In this document: positions 8,944 to 18,093 of the stretch, piece after piece | How positions within the stretch are numbered: position 1 is the first letter of the stretch | Layout: every line of letters begins with the position of its first letter | The notes under the pieces: model-generated | Databases searched by the model: none | What the model saw: the letters and a program-made list of their open reading frames with translations, nothing else | Told to the model about the DNA's origin: nothing | Position numbers and translations under genes: made by a program | From: UBA4427 sp046351135 | GTDB taxonomy: Bacteria; Myxococcota_A; UBA9160; UBA4427 | Length of the DNA: 64,000 nucleotides | Reading direction: 5' to 3' | Assembly (NCBI GenBank): GCA_046351135.1 | Contig: JAXLZA010000004.1 | Coordinates: forward strand, 248,001-312,000

Positions 8944-9874
8944 CGCTCGCCCCGGCCGCCGCGATCGCCGCGAGGATCGCCCGCCCGCCCGCCGCGAGCA
9001 CCGCGTTCGCCACCCGCTCGCCGAGGGCCTCCGCCGCGTCCACCGGGCCGACGTCCTCGGCGCGGGCGATCTCGCGGCCGTCGAGGCTCGAGACCAGGCC
9101 GCGCAGCCGGAGACGGCCATCGTCGAGGCGTTCGCAGAAGCCGGCGAGCGGGATGCTGCAGTCCCCGCCGAGGGCCGTCTGATAGGCGCGCTCCGCCCGG
9201 GCGACCTCGCCCGTCGCCGCGGGCTCGAGCGCGGCGATGCGCGCGCGCCACTCGGCGTCCGCCCGCGTCTCGAGCGCGTGGAGCCCCTGGCCGACGGCGG
9301 GGAGCATCGTCGCGGTCCCGATCCGCTCGTCGATCCGATCCGAGAGGCCGAGGCGGTCGAGACCCGCGCAGGCGAGCACGACCGCATCGAGCCCATCGCT
9401 CACGATCTTCTCGAGCCGCGTCGGCACGTTGCCCCGCAGCGGGACGATCTCGAGATCCGGGCGCAGGGCGCGCAGCAGCGCGACGCGGCGCGTGCTGCCG
9501 GTGCCGACGCGCGCGCCGCGGGGAAGCGTGTCGAGGCGGGCGCCGCGCTCGCGCCCGGCGAGCGCGTCGCGCGGGTCGCGCCGCTCGGGATAGCAGGCGA
9601 TGACGCAGCCGGGGGCGAGGCGCGCGGGGACGTCCTTCGCGCTGTGGACCGCGACGTCCGCCTCGTCGGCGAGGAGCGCCTCCTCGATCTCCTTCACGAA
9701 GAGGCCCTTGCCCCCGATCTTCGAGAGCGAGCGGTCCTGGATCCGATCGCCCGTCGTTCGCAGCACGACGAGCTCGGTCTCGACGCCGAGGGCGCGCGCG
9801 AGCTGGTCGGCGATCTGCCGGGACTGGACGAGGGCGAGGTCGCTGCCGCGGGTCGCGACACGAAGCTTCTTCAC
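8936..9874 (-). CDS. hemC: Porphobilinogen deaminase (hydroxymethylbilane synthase)
   Basis: Polymerises four porphobilinogens to hydroxymethylbilane on a dipyrromethane cofactor. 312 residues beginning KKLRVATRGSDLALVQSRQ. It contains VHSAKDVP and the arginine-rich GTGSTRRVALLRALRPDL. The cofactor-carrying cysteine lies in LGGDCSIPLAGFCE. The GTG start overlaps the hemA stop as GTGA, so translation is coupled. Confidence 0.95.
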   Translation of the reverse strand: MKKLRVATRGSDLALVQSRQIADQLARALGVETELVVLRTTGDRIQDRSLSKIGGKGLFVKEIEEALLADEADVAVHSAKDVPARLAPGCVIACYPERRDPRDALAGRERGARLDTLPRGARVGTGSTRRVALLRALRPDLEIVPLRGNVPTRLEKIVSDGLDAVVLACAGLDRLGLSDRIDERIGTATMLPAVGQGLHALETRADAEWRARIAALEPAATGEVARAERAYQTALGGDCSIPLAGFCERLDDGRLRLRGLVSSLDGREIARAEDVGPVDAAEALGERVANAVLAAGGRAILAAIAAAGASDG

Positions 9875-11262
9875 GGGATGGACTCCGGATCGTCGGGATG
9901 ATCGTCGAGCCCCATCGCCTCGCCCGCCTCGAGCGGGCGGGGGCCGGTCGACCGATCGACGCGATCGGGCTCGCCGCGGTCGCTGGCCGCGGCGGGCTCG
10001 TCGAGGGCGAACAGGATCCGCGCCTCCTCGAGGCGGACCAGCCCGGCCTCGCGGTCGGTCTCGTCGCGCAGGCGCGAGACCGGCGCGTGGAGCAGCTTCG
10101 CCACGATCCCGCGCGTCAGCTGCTCGAGCAGCTCGCGCCGCGGCTCGTCGAGCCCCAGGCGCCCGGCGAAGCGGTCGACCTCGCTCTTGCGAATGGCCTC
10201 GGCGCGGCGCGTGAGGTCCCGGATCGTGGGCACCGCCTGCAGCGCCACGAGCCAGCCCTCGAAGTGCTCCCGCTCCTCCACGATGATGCGCTCGGCGCGC
10301 ACGACCTCGCGGCGCCGCTCCTCTTCGTTGCTGTCGGCGACCTCCTGCAGGTCGTCGAGGTCGTAGAGATAGGCGGCGTCGATCTCGTGGACGGTGGGAT
10401 CGATGTTGCGCGGGACACCGATGTCGATCAGGAAGAGCGGGCGGTCGCGGCGCCGCCGCAGCCCCGCCTCGATCCGCTCGCGCGTCAGGATCGGGCCGCT
10501 GCCGCCGACGCAGACGAGCACGACGTCGGTCTCGGGCAGCAGCGCGTCGAGCTCGTCGAGGCCGTGGGCCGTCCCGTCGAAGCGGTTCGCGAGGGCCTCG
10601 GCGTGGGCCCGGGTCCGATTGACGACGCGGCGCATGCCGAGGCCGTGGTCGTGGAGCGCGATCAGCGCCGCCTCGATCATCTCCCCGGCGCCGATCAGGA
10701 GGGCGCGCTTGTCCTCGAGCGTCTCGAAGATCTGCTTCGCGAGCAGGACCGCGACGCGGGCGACCGAGACCGGCCGCTCCGCGATGCCGGTCTCGTTCTT
10801 GACCCGCTTCGCCGTCGCGAAGGCCCGCTGGAAGAGCCGGGAAAGCACCGCCCCACAGGTCCCCGCCTCCGCCGCCGCGCGATAGGCGTCCTTGACCTGA
10901 CCGAGGATCTGGGGCTCGCCCACGACCATCGAGTCCACCGCCGAGGCGACGCGGAAGACGTGCTCGACCGCCTCGCGACCGACCCGCAGGTAGGTCATGT
11001 CCCGCAGCGAGCTGCGACCCGGCAGGTCCCCGCTCGCCAGCTCGCGGGCGAAGAAGTCGAGCAGCACGTGCTGCGCCGCGTCGGGGTTCGAAGTCGTCAC
11101 GACGAGCTCGACGCGGTTGCAGGTGGAGAGCAGGACCGCCTCCCCGATCTCGGGGCGATCGACGAGCTTGCGCAGCGCGGGACCGACGTCGGCGACGGCG
11201 AAGCGCTCGCGGATCTCGACCGGGGCGCTGCGGTGGTTCATGCCGAAGACGACGACCTTCAC
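9871..11262 (-). CDS. hemA: Glutamyl-tRNA reductase
   Basis: First committed enzyme of C5 tetrapyrrole synthesis: reduces glutamyl-tRNA to glutamate-1-semialdehyde with NADPH. 463 residues. The nucleophilic cysteine is Cys48 in STCNRVEL. VASAVDSMVVGEPQILGQVKDAY marks the catalytic domain, LLIGAGEMIEAAL the NADPH Rossmann site, and LTRGIVAKLLHAP the C-terminal dimerisation domain. The GTG start overlaps the preceding membrane-protein gene by four bases. No hemL is present in the window. Confidence 0.95.
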   Translation of the reverse strand: MKVVVFGMNHRSAPVEIRERFAVADVGPALRKLVDRPEIGEAVLLSTCNRVELVVTTSNPDAAQHVLLDFFARELASGDLPGRSSLRDMTYLRVGREAVEHVFRVASAVDSMVVGEPQILGQVKDAYRAAAEAGTCGAVLSRLFQRAFATAKRVKNETGIAERPVSVARVAVLLAKQIFETLEDKRALLIGAGEMIEAALIALHDHGLGMRRVVNRTRAHAEALANRFDGTAHGLDELDALLPETDVVLVCVGGSGPILTRERIEAGLRRRRDRPLFLIDIGVPRNIDPTVHEIDAAYLYDLDDLQEVADSNEEERRREVVRAERIIVEEREHFEGWLVALQAVPTIRDLTRRAEAIRKSEVDRFAGRLGLDEPRRELLEQLTRGIVAKLLHAPVSRLRDETDREAGLVRLEEARILFALDEPAAASDRGEPDRVDRSTGPRPLEAGEAMGLDDHPDDPESIP

Positions 11263-12047
11263 GACACGAGCCCCACGCCGACGACGGCGAAGACGAGGAA
11301 CGCAAAGCCCGCGAGCGCGCTGGCCGCGGCCTGCCGGGCGCCCTGATGACCGACGAAGCGCATCGCCACGAGGCCGAGATAGATGAGCCAGGCGACGACG
11401 GTCCAGGTCTCGTGGAGTCCGCCCGCGAGCAGGTGGCCCGAGCGCGCCTCGTTCCAGAGCACGCCGGTGACGACGCCGAAGGTCAGCAGCGGGAAGCCGA
11501 GGGCGAGGGCGACGCGGTTGACGCGGTCGAGGGCCTCGAGGGAGGGCAGCGGGAGGCGGCGCGCGAGCTTGCGGCGGCGCTTCAGGATGCGGTGCTCGAG
11601 CAGGAAGAAGAGGCCGGCGAGACCGGCGAGGCCGAGGGCCGCGAGGCCGGCGCTCGCGAGCAGGACGTGGGCGTGGGGGACGCCGCCGCTCGCCTCCTTC
11701 GCGGCCTCGCCCACCGGTCGCGCGAGCGTCGCCCCGAACGCGGCGAGGAACGCGGCGAAGCCGAGCGCGGGCACGAAGCCGGGCAGCCGGATGCGCGTGC
11801 CGAGGACCAGACCGAAGACGACGGCGAGCCAGGCCATCACGGAGATGGCGACACCGAGATCGGTCAGCGCCGGCGGCGGATCGAGGCGGTGGAGCGTGGC
11901 GAAGGCGGCCGCCTGGACCAGCGCCCCCAGCACGAGCCCGAAGCGCGCCCCGGCCAGCATCCGCGGCGCGGGCAGCACCAGCCCGAGCAGGGCCCCGGCC
12001 CCCGCCGCGAGATAGAGCGCGGCCGCGATGTGCTGGAACTCGTACAC
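11259..12047 (-). CDS. CcsA/HemX-like cytochrome c assembly membrane protein
   Basis: 262-residue protein with about eight hydrophobic segments. It has the CcsA/CcmC-type conserved stretch VLLASAGLAALGLAGLAGLFFLLEHRILK and a late TGVLWNEARSGH....ETWTVVAWLIYL, which carries a W-x-ETW pattern. Family members handle heme at the membrane or, as HemX, sit beside hemA and influence its level. The GTG start has GAGGAG before it. First gene of the operon feeding hemA-hemC-cobA/hemD-hemB. Whether it acts in cytochrome c maturation or in HemA control cannot be decided from sequence. Confidence 0.8.
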   Translation of the reverse strand: MYEFQHIAAALYLAAGAGALLGLVLPAPRMLAGARFGLVLGALVQAAAFATLHRLDPPPALTDLGVAISVMAWLAVVFGLVLGTRIRLPGFVPALGFAAFLAAFGATLARPVGEAAKEASGGVPHAHVLLASAGLAALGLAGLAGLFFLLEHRILKRRRKLARRLPLPSLEALDRVNRVALALGFPLLTFGVVTGVLWNEARSGHLLAGGLHETWTVVAWLIYLGLVAMRFVGHQGARQAAASALAGFAFLVFAVVGVGLVS

Positions 12048-12155
12048 GGCTCTCCTCGAACCTCGCGCGTCGGATCCCGGCCCCGCGGCCCCGGGCTCGC
12101 CGGCGGGTCGAGGCGCGCCGAGCCTCGGACCGCGCGCCCGGGCTCCGCGCGCCGC

Positions 12156-12161
12156 AGTATA
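12156..12161 (-). promoter_or_regulatory. -10-like box upstream of the tetrapyrrole operon
   Basis: TATACT on the minus strand within CGG-TATACT-GCGG, about 110 bases upstream of the ccsA-like start. No -35 match lies at normal spacing. The rest of 12048-12235 is GC-rich with small hairpins and no gene. Confidence 0.35.
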
Positions 12162-12235
12162 CCGACGCGGACCGCGGCCCCCGACGCGGGGCGCCCGACC
12201 GCCGCGCGGAGCGGCTCCGGCCCGGAACCCCGGCC

Positions 12236-12802
12236 CTAGCCTTCGCCTCCGCGCCCGCGCCGGGCCATCCGCCGCATCTGGGCCTCGACCTTCGCCGCGT
12301 CGTTCACCATCTCGAAGAGCCGGAAGGCCGGCTCGCCCATCAGCACGAACCGGATCTCCTCGAGCACCGCCCCCTCGCCCTGCTCCTCGGCGAATTGCCG
12401 CGCACACGCGATCGAGATCTCGGCGCAGCGCTGGAGCCCGAGCCCCCCGACCCCCGCCCCGATCGCCGGCACGGCGACCGACCGGATCCCGAGCCGGGCG
12501 GCGTGGTCGAGCGAGGCGCGCAGGGCGCTGCCCACGCTCTCCTCGGTCGCGCGACCGCCGAGGGCCATGCCGGCGGCATGGATCACGTAGCGCGCCGGAA
12601 GGTCGCCCCCGCCCGTGACCGCCGCCTCACCGACGGCGATCGGTCCATGGGCCGCGCACTCCTGCGCGATCCGCGGCCCGCCGCGGCGCGCGATCGCCCC
12701 GGCGACCCCGCTGCCGAGCAGGAGGTCGTTGTTGGCGGCGTTCACGATCGCGTCGACCGCCTGCTCGGTCAGATCGCCCTCGACGAGCGTGATGCGGATC
12801 AT
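12236..12802 (-). CDS. Macrodomain protein (O-acetyl-ADP-ribose deacetylase-like)
   Basis: 188-residue single macrodomain starting MIRITLVEGDLTEQAVDAIVNAAN. It has the ADP-ribose-binding asparagines (NAANNDLL), the glycine loop GSGVAGAI and the diphosphate loop PAIGAGVGGLGL. Such enzymes hydrolyse O-acetyl-ADP-ribose or remove ADP-ribose from proteins. A basic Arg-rich tail closes the protein. The ATG overlaps the upstream gene's TGA, coupling it to a deoxyhypusine-synthase-like gene. Confidence 0.88.
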   Translation of the reverse strand: MIRITLVEGDLTEQAVDAIVNAANNDLLLGSGVAGAIARRGGPRIAQECAAHGPIAVGEAAVTGGGDLPARYVIHAAGMALGGRATEESVGSALRASLDHAARLGIRSVAVPAIGAGVGGLGLQRCAEISIACARQFAEEQGEGAVLEEIRFVLMGEPAFRLFEMVNDAAKVEAQMRRMARRGRGGEG

Positions 12803-13887
12803 GACGAGCCTCCCGGGGTCTTGCCCAAAGCTTTCGACTTGCGGGTCCCGGAGCGGGATCCGGCTTTGCGCGTCGGGCGGCCGGTGCTCGTCCCGCCCGC
12901 CGCGGCACGCGATCGGCGCGTGGGCGGTGCGCCGGGCGCCGAAGCGTGGCGCTCGACGACGCCGGCGGCCATCAGGGGCACCAGGATCTCGTGATGCCCG
13001 ATGAGCGAGATCCCGCGCCCGGCGAGGCGCGTCGGCCGCTCGACGACGTTGCGCTCGGGCCGGTACTGGCGGACGAAGTCGCAGTTGATCGTCGTCAGGC
13101 GGGCGACGCGGTGGCCGAGGTTCCGGGCGACGGCGAGCGCCTTCAGGAAGACCTCCGGCAGGATCACCGCCGACCCGACGTGGAGGACGACGCCGTCCTC
13201 GAGGCCCGCGACGAGGCCGCAGAGCGTCTCGAAGTCCCGGTAGCTCGTCTCGCCGAGGGCGGCGCCGTCGGCGCTCGGGTGCATGTGGTGGATGTCGGTG
13301 CCGATGGCGACGTGGACCGTGACCGGGATGCCGAGACGGTAGGCGTTCGCGAGGACGGAACGATCGGCATGGGGATCGCCCGAGCCGGCGATGTCGCGGC
13401 CGACGGCGGCGCCCATGCCGAGGCCTTCGGCCCGACCCCGGGCGATCGCGCGGTTCAGGCGCTCGGCGGTCTCCCGGGCCATGCCGAAGCGGCCGCGATC
13501 GAGGGCGGGGCCGACGTCCTCGCTCGTCTTGCCGAGCATCGCGAGCTCGAGATCGTGGACACAGCCGGCCCCGTTCATCATCAGCCCCCCGATCGCCCCG
13601 CGCTCCATCAGATCGACCACGACCGGCGCGAGGCCGACCTTGATCAGGTGGGCCCCGAAGCCGAAGAGCACGAGCCGCTCGGTCCGCCAGGCCTGCGCCC
13701 AGGCGTCGATCGCCGCGTTGAGCTCGGCGGCGCCCAGCAGCTTCGGGAGCGCGTCGAGCAGCTCGGTGACGGTGGCCCCCGGCGCGAGGGGGCGGCCCTC
13801 GTCCGCGAGGCGGACCTTGCTCGGCCGTTGCCTGGCCGGGGCCGACCGCATCGAACGGCGATCGAGCTTGGGTCGAGATCGTTTCAC
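12799..13887 (-). CDS. Deoxyhypusine-synthase-like conserved protein
   Basis: About 362 residues from a GTG at 13887, preceded by GGGGGA; an ATG 36 bases downstream is the alternative. Conserved-looking blocks are LVLFGFGAHLIKVGLAPVV, MMNGAGCVHDLELAMLGKTSEDV, FGMARET, IPVTVHVAIGTDIHHMHP, GSAVILPEVFLKALAVARNLG and ISLIGHHEILVPLM. From memory these match a bacterial family usually annotated as deoxyhypusine synthase-like, not the eukaryotic/archaeal enzyme itself, so the substrate is open. Residues after about 310 form a Ser/Arg/Lys/Gly tail of low complexity. Coupled by ATGA to the macrodomain gene. Confidence 0.5.
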   Translation of the reverse strand: MKRSRPKLDRRSMRSAPARQRPSKVRLADEGRPLAPGATVTELLDALPKLLGAAELNAAIDAWAQAWRTERLVLFGFGAHLIKVGLAPVVVDLMERGAIGGLMMNGAGCVHDLELAMLGKTSEDVGPALDRGRFGMARETAERLNRAIARGRAEGLGMGAAVGRDIAGSGDPHADRSVLANAYRLGIPVTVHVAIGTDIHHMHPSADGAALGETSYRDFETLCGLVAGLEDGVVLHVGSAVILPEVFLKALAVARNLGHRVARLTTINCDFVRQYRPERNVVERPTRLAGRGISLIGHHEILVPLMAAGVVERHASAPGAPPTRRSRAAAGGTSTGRPTRKAGSRSGTRKSKALGKTPGGSS

Positions 13888-13920
13888 GCGAATCCCCCGG
13901 GTCGGGACGGTCGACGGGCC

Positions 13921-13929
13921 TGCTATATA
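13921..13929 (+). promoter_or_regulatory. Extended -10-like element upstream of trxA
   Basis: TG-C-TATATA in the 163-bp divergent space between the deoxyhypusine-synthase-like gene and trxA; no -35 is evident. A 6-bp stem (CCCGTC/GACGGG, 13942-13957) would lie in the leader, about 95 bases before the trxA ATG. Confidence 0.35.
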
Positions 13930-14050
13930 TGGCGCGCCGCACCCGTCCTCGGACGGGCGCGAAGGTTCCGACGAAAGAAAGAGCTTGCCAGACGCCCGGC
14001 GGTGAACAAGCTGCCGCGACGCCCGGACGCAAACACGGAGACCCATTCCC

Positions 14051-14380
14051 ATGGCCAAGATCACCGATGTGACCGATGCGACCTTCGACGGCGAGGTTTT
14101 GAAGTCCACGACCCCCGTGCTGGTCGACTTCTGGGCCGAGTGGTGCGGGCCGTGCCGGCAGATCGCCCCGATCGTGAAGGAGCTCGCCGACGACTACGGC
14201 GATCGCCTGAAGGTCGTGAAGATCAACATCGACGACTCCCCGCAGACGCCCGGCGCCTTCGGGATCCGCTCGATTCCGACGATCCTCGCGTTCAAGGACG
14301 GCAAGGTCGTGAGCCAGCTGACCGGCGCCCGGCCGAAGAGCGACTTCGTCAAGCTGATCGACGGCGTGCTCGGCGCCTGA
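14051..14380 (+). CDS. trxA: Thioredoxin
   Basis: 109-residue cytoplasmic disulfide reductase. The active site WCGPC is at residues 31-35, preceded by LVDFWAE. The cis-proline segment is IRSIPTILAFKDG, and the protein ends with an amphipathic helix. No signal peptide. A monocistronic unit, divergent from the gene on the left and convergent with the rodA end on the right. Confidence 0.96.
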   Translation: MAKITDVTDATFDGEVLKSTTPVLVDFWAEWCGPCRQIAPIVKELADDYGDRLKVVKINIDDSPQTPGAFGIRSIPTILAFKDGKVVSQLTGARPKSDFVKLIDGVLGA

Positions 14381-14409
14381 GCGCGGGTCGCCGGCCCGAA
14401 GCATCGCGC

Positions 14410-14445
14410 GGCCCGACGTTCGGTCTCTTCGCCGGACGTCGGGCC
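14410..14445. terminator. Bidirectional 14-bp hairpin between trxA and rodA
   Basis: Arms 14410-14423 and 14432-14445 pair over 14 positions, with one T-G wobble, around TCTCTTCG. They lie between the convergent ends of trxA and the mre operon. No long T-run follows on either strand, so the call rests on stem strength and position. Confidence 0.65.
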
Positions 14446-14459
14446 CTTCGCGGCTCCGC

Positions 14460-15566
14460 TCAGAAGACGTAGCGCCGCATCGAGATGTTCAGCAGCAGGC
14501 CGATCGACAGCGAAGTCGAGAGCAGCGCCGAGCCGCCGTACGAGAAGAGCGGCATCGGCACGCCGATCACCGGCGCGAGCCCGAGCACCATCGCGACGTT
14601 GATCGCCGCCGGCCAGAGCAGCGTCCCCACCAGCCCGATCGCGAGCATCGCGCCGAAGGTGTCCTTCGAGTTGCGCGCGATCATGAGCCCCCAGATCAGC
14701 ATCAGCGCGTAGACCGAGAGCACGATCGTCGAGCCCACGAAGCCCCACTCCTCGGCGAGCACCGAGAAGGCGAAGTCGGTGTGCTGCGTCGGCAGGAAGC
14801 GCAGCTGCGTCTGGGTGCCTTCCTGCCAGCCGGTGCCGAAGAGGCCGCCCGAGCCGACGGCGATCTTCGACTGCATGCCCTGGTAGCCCGACGCGAGGGG
14901 ATCGCGGGAGGGATCGAGGAAGCCGAGGATGCGCTCCTTCTGGTAGCCCTTGAGCCCGAACTGCCAGAGGGCCGCGAGACCGCCGAGGCCGAGCAGCCCG
15001 ATGCCGACCCAGGCGCGGGCGGGCACGTTGACGAGGGGGAGCAGGGTCAACCCGACGAGCAGCGTCAGCGCCGCGACGCCGAGGTCCTTCTGCAGGACGA
15101 TCAGGCCGACCGGGATCCCGACGATCAGGCCGGGCATGAAGAGGTCGCGCAGGCGGCGGATCTGCGACGGGGGGTTGCGGCCGAAATAATGCGCGAGGCC
15201 GATCACCATCCCGATCTTCGAGAACTCCGACGGCTGGAGCCGTCCCGAGAACAGCCAGGCCCGGGCGCCGCGCGTCTCCTCGGCGATCGCGAGGGTCAGC
15301 AGCAGGAGCCCGCACGTCCCGCCGTAGATCCACCAGGCGTACCGGTCGAAGTGGCGATAGTCGATCGCGACGACGATCGCGATCACGAACGCGGCGAGCC
15401 CCATCACCGAGAGCTGCCGCCCGACGATGTCCGCGCCGCCCTCGACGCCCGAGGCCGCCGCCGAGACCAGGTTCACGATCCCCATCGCCACCAGCGAGAG
15501 CACGAGCGCGACGAGCACCCAGTCGAAATGCGCGACCCGCCGCCGCTCCACCCGCAGCGCGCTCAT
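14460..15566 (-). CDS. rodA: Rod-shape peptidoglycan glycosyltransferase RodA
   Basis: SEDS-family polytopic membrane enzyme that polymerises lipid II during cell elongation, paired with PBP2. 368 residues with about ten hydrophobic segments. The conserved loop Asp is in VLQKDLGVAAL. Other signatures are SGRLQPSEFSKIGM, FLPTQHTDFAFSVLAEEWGF and GVPMPLFSYGGSALL. The ATG overlaps the mrdA stop by four bases. Last gene of the mreBCD-mrdA-rodA operon. Confidence 0.95.
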   Translation of the reverse strand: MSALRVERRRVAHFDWVLVALVLSLVAMGIVNLVSAAASGVEGGADIVGRQLSVMGLAAFVIAIVVAIDYRHFDRYAWWIYGGTCGLLLLTLAIAEETRGARAWLFSGRLQPSEFSKIGMVIGLAHYFGRNPPSQIRRLRDLFMPGLIVGIPVGLIVLQKDLGVAALTLLVGLTLLPLVNVPARAWVGIGLLGLGGLAALWQFGLKGYQKERILGFLDPSRDPLASGYQGMQSKIAVGSGGLFGTGWQEGTQTQLRFLPTQHTDFAFSVLAEEWGFVGSTIVLSVYALMLIWGLMIARNSKDTFGAMLAIGLVGTLLWPAAINVAMVLGLAPVIGVPMPLFSYGGSALLSTSLSIGLLLNISMRRYVF

Positions 15567-17542
15567 CGTCCCTCCTCCGATTCCGCGTCGAGCCCCTGCT
15601 CCTCGAGCCAGCCTGCCGGCGCGCGGCGCGGGCCCCCTCGCCCGTCGCCGTCCAGAAAGGCGACCTCGGTCGGGATCCGGCCCTCCTTCTTCGAGAAGTA
15701 CTTCGCCATCACCTTCTGGGTCATCGGCGCCGCGATCGCGCCGCCGCCTCCGCCCGCGTGCTCGACGACCGCGACGACCACGATCTCGGGCGCCTCGACC
15801 GGCGCGAAGGCGGCGAAGAGGGCATGGTCGCGATAGCGGATCGGGATGTTCTTCGGCTCGAGCCCCTTCACGACGTCGAGGCTCACGACCTGGGTCGTCC
15901 CCGACTTGCCGCCGACGTTGATGCCGGGGACCTGGGCGCGGCGGCCGGTGCCACCGGGATCCATGACGACGCCCATCAGGCCCTGGCGCACGATCTCGAG
16001 GATCGCGGGATCGACGACCTTGCTGGCCCGGATCTCCGGACGGAGCTCCTCGACGAGCTCACCGTCCCAGGTCTCCTTGCGCAGCACGACCCGGGGCGTC
16101 ACGACGGTCCCGCCGTTCGCGATCGTGGCGTAGGCGACGGCGAGCTGGATCGGCGTCACGAGGTTCGCGCCCTGCCCGATCGAGAGCGAGATCGTCTCGC
16201 CCTCGACCCAGGCCTCGCGCTTGACGCGGCGCTTCCACTCGGGCGTCGGCACGAGCCCGGGGGACTCGCCGCGCACCGCGATCCCCGTCGGCGCGCCGAG
16301 CCCGAAGAGCTTCGCATAACGCGCCAGCGTCTCGACGCCGAGCTTTCGACCGAGCTCGTAGAAGTAGACGTCGCAGGAGCCCGCGAGGGCGCGCTTCAGG
16401 TCGACGGTGCCGTGGCCGCCCTTCTTCCAGCAACGGTAGGTCCGCCGGCCGAGGCGGTAGTAGCCGTTGCAGTGGGCGGTGTTCGCGGGGGTGATCATCT
16501 TCTCGGCGAGCCCGGCGGCGGCGACGAAGGCCTTGTAGGTCGAGCCCGGCGGATAGGCACCGGCCACCGCGCGGTTGCGCATCGGATGCCACTCGTCGTC
16601 GTTGAGCGCGCGCCAGACGTCCCGCGAGATCGCGCCGGCGAAGGCATTGGCGTCGTAGTTGGGCGAGGAGACCATCGCGAGCACGTCGCCGTTGTTCGGG
16701 TCGAGGGCGACGACCGCGCCCATGCGGCGCGGCTGCGCGGGATCGCCCGTCAGGAACGACTCCTCCGCCGCCTGCTGCAGGTCGAGGTCCATCGCGAGGA
16801 CGACGCGACCGCCCGGGGTCGGCTCGATCCGGTCGAGCTCCTCGATCTCGCGCCCGGCGACGTCGACGATGCGGTTGACGCCGCCGGTCCGCCCGCGCAG
16901 ATGCGTCTCGTAGGACGCCTCGATCCCGGTCTTGCCGATCGTCTCGCCCGAGTGGTAGTCGGCGAACTCCTCGCGCTCGAGCTCCCGGGCGTCGATCTCG
17001 CCGATCGTCCCGAGCAGCTGGGCGGCGAGCGAGCCGTAGACGTACTCGCGCAGCGGCTTGCCGTAGAACTCGACGCCCGGCAGCGCGTAGTGGTGCTCGG
17101 CGACCTGGGCGCGCTCCTCGAAGCTGAGGTCCGTCGCGAGCGACACCGGCTGGAAGCGCAGCCGCCCCTTCGGCTTGCCGACCTTCGCGGCGATCTCCTG
17201 CGGGTCGCGCGCGAGGATCGCGCCGAGCACCGACCAGGTCCGCCACGGATGCTGGATCTCGTTGGGCATCACGTCGACGTGATAGGCCGGCCGGCTCGCG
17301 GCGATCGCCCGACCGTCGCGATCGACGATCATCCCGCGCGGCGCGTCGAGCTGGACGGTGCGCACGTAGTTCGCCTGCGAGCGGCCCTTCAGGTACTCGC
17401 CCTCGAGAATCTGGAGCTGGAAGAGCCGGCCGACGAAGACCGTGAAGAGCCCGAGCACGACGAAGACCAACGGCCAGAGCCGGATGTCGCCGGGGCCATC
17501 GGCGCTGTTCGAGAGGCGGCCGTGGCCGAGCGGCTCGCTCAC
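15563..17542 (-). CDS. mrdA: Penicillin-binding protein 2 (elongasome transpeptidase)
   Basis: 659-residue class B PBP that cross-links new peptidoglycan with RodA. One N-terminal membrane anchor lies at about residues 20-45. A pedestal domain follows (LDAPRGMIVDRDGR, GKTGIEASYE). The transpeptidase domain has SxxK in PPGSTYKAF, SxD/N in AGSCDVYFYELG and KSG in GGKSGTTQVV. The GTG start overlaps the mreD stop (GTGA). The C-terminal tail is Arg/Gly-rich. Confidence 0.94.
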   Translation of the reverse strand: MSEPLGHGRLSNSADGPGDIRLWPLVFVVLGLFTVFVGRLFQLQILEGEYLKGRSQANYVRTVQLDAPRGMIVDRDGRAIAASRPAYHVDVMPNEIQHPWRTWSVLGAILARDPQEIAAKVGKPKGRLRFQPVSLATDLSFEERAQVAEHHYALPGVEFYGKPLREYVYGSLAAQLLGTIGEIDARELEREEFADYHSGETIGKTGIEASYETHLRGRTGGVNRIVDVAGREIEELDRIEPTPGGRVVLAMDLDLQQAAEESFLTGDPAQPRRMGAVVALDPNNGDVLAMVSSPNYDANAFAGAISRDVWRALNDDEWHPMRNRAVAGAYPPGSTYKAFVAAAGLAEKMITPANTAHCNGYYRLGRRTYRCWKKGGHGTVDLKRALAGSCDVYFYELGRKLGVETLARYAKLFGLGAPTGIAVRGESPGLVPTPEWKRRVKREAWVEGETISLSIGQGANLVTPIQLAVAYATIANGGTVVTPRVVLRKETWDGELVEELRPEIRASKVVDPAILEIVRQGLMGVVMDPGGTGRRAQVPGINVGGKSGTTQVVSLDVVKGLEPKNIPIRYRDHALFAAFAPVEAPEIVVVAVVEHAGGGGGAIAAPMTQKVMAKYFSKKEGRIPTEVAFLDGDGRGGPRRAPAGWLEEQGLDAESEEGR

Positions 17543-18093
17543 GACCGCCCCCGACCGGGATAGCCCGAATAGCCGAGCGCGAGCGAGCCGCGCCGCGCGA
17601 GCTCCTCGTCGGCGAAGCGGCCCACGATCCGCTCGACCAGCCCGACGACCGGGCCGGCGCAGATCATGTGGACGACGCCCTGGGCGACGGCGAGGGCGAA
17701 AACCTCGACGCCCATCGGCTCCGGACCGAGGAAGACCGCGCGGGTCGCGACGATGCCGAAGCCGTAGGCGACGGAGAGCGCGAGGGTGAGCAGCGCGATC
17801 GGAATCCCGCCCGACAGGTCGAGCTGCCGCGACGCGACCGCCGCCGCCAGATAGGTGAAGATCCGCAGCACTGCATGCTGCCCGACCAGCGACCCCGACA
17901 CCGAGTCCATCGCGAACCCGAGCAGCGCCGAGATGACGAAGCCCGACAGGAAGCCCGGCCAGCGCAGCCCGATCCCGACGACGACGAGCCAGCCGAGGTC
18001 CGGGCACCAGGGCGGCGAGATCGCGCGGGCCAGCGCGCCCTGCACCACGAGCGCGAGGAGCCCGAGCGCGAGCACCGCCAGCGTCGACTTCAC
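17539..18093 (-). CDS. mreD: Rod-shape protein MreD
   Basis: 184-residue inner-membrane protein with about five hydrophobic helices. The start is GTG, overlapping the mreC stop as GTGA. Sequence conservation in MreD is weak; the assignment rests on size, topology, the segment DLGWLVVVGIGLRWPGFLSGFVISALLGFAMD and its place between mreC and mrdA. It links cytoplasmic MreB to the wall-synthesis complex. Confidence 0.85.
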   Translation of the reverse strand: MKSTLAVLALGLLALVVQGALARAISPPWCPDLGWLVVVGIGLRWPGFLSGFVISALLGFAMDSVSGSLVGQHAVLRIFTYLAAAVASRQLDLSGGIPIALLTLALSVAYGFGIVATRAVFLGPEPMGVEVFALAVAQGVVHMICAGPVVGLVERIVGRFADEELARRGSLALGYSGYPGRGRS

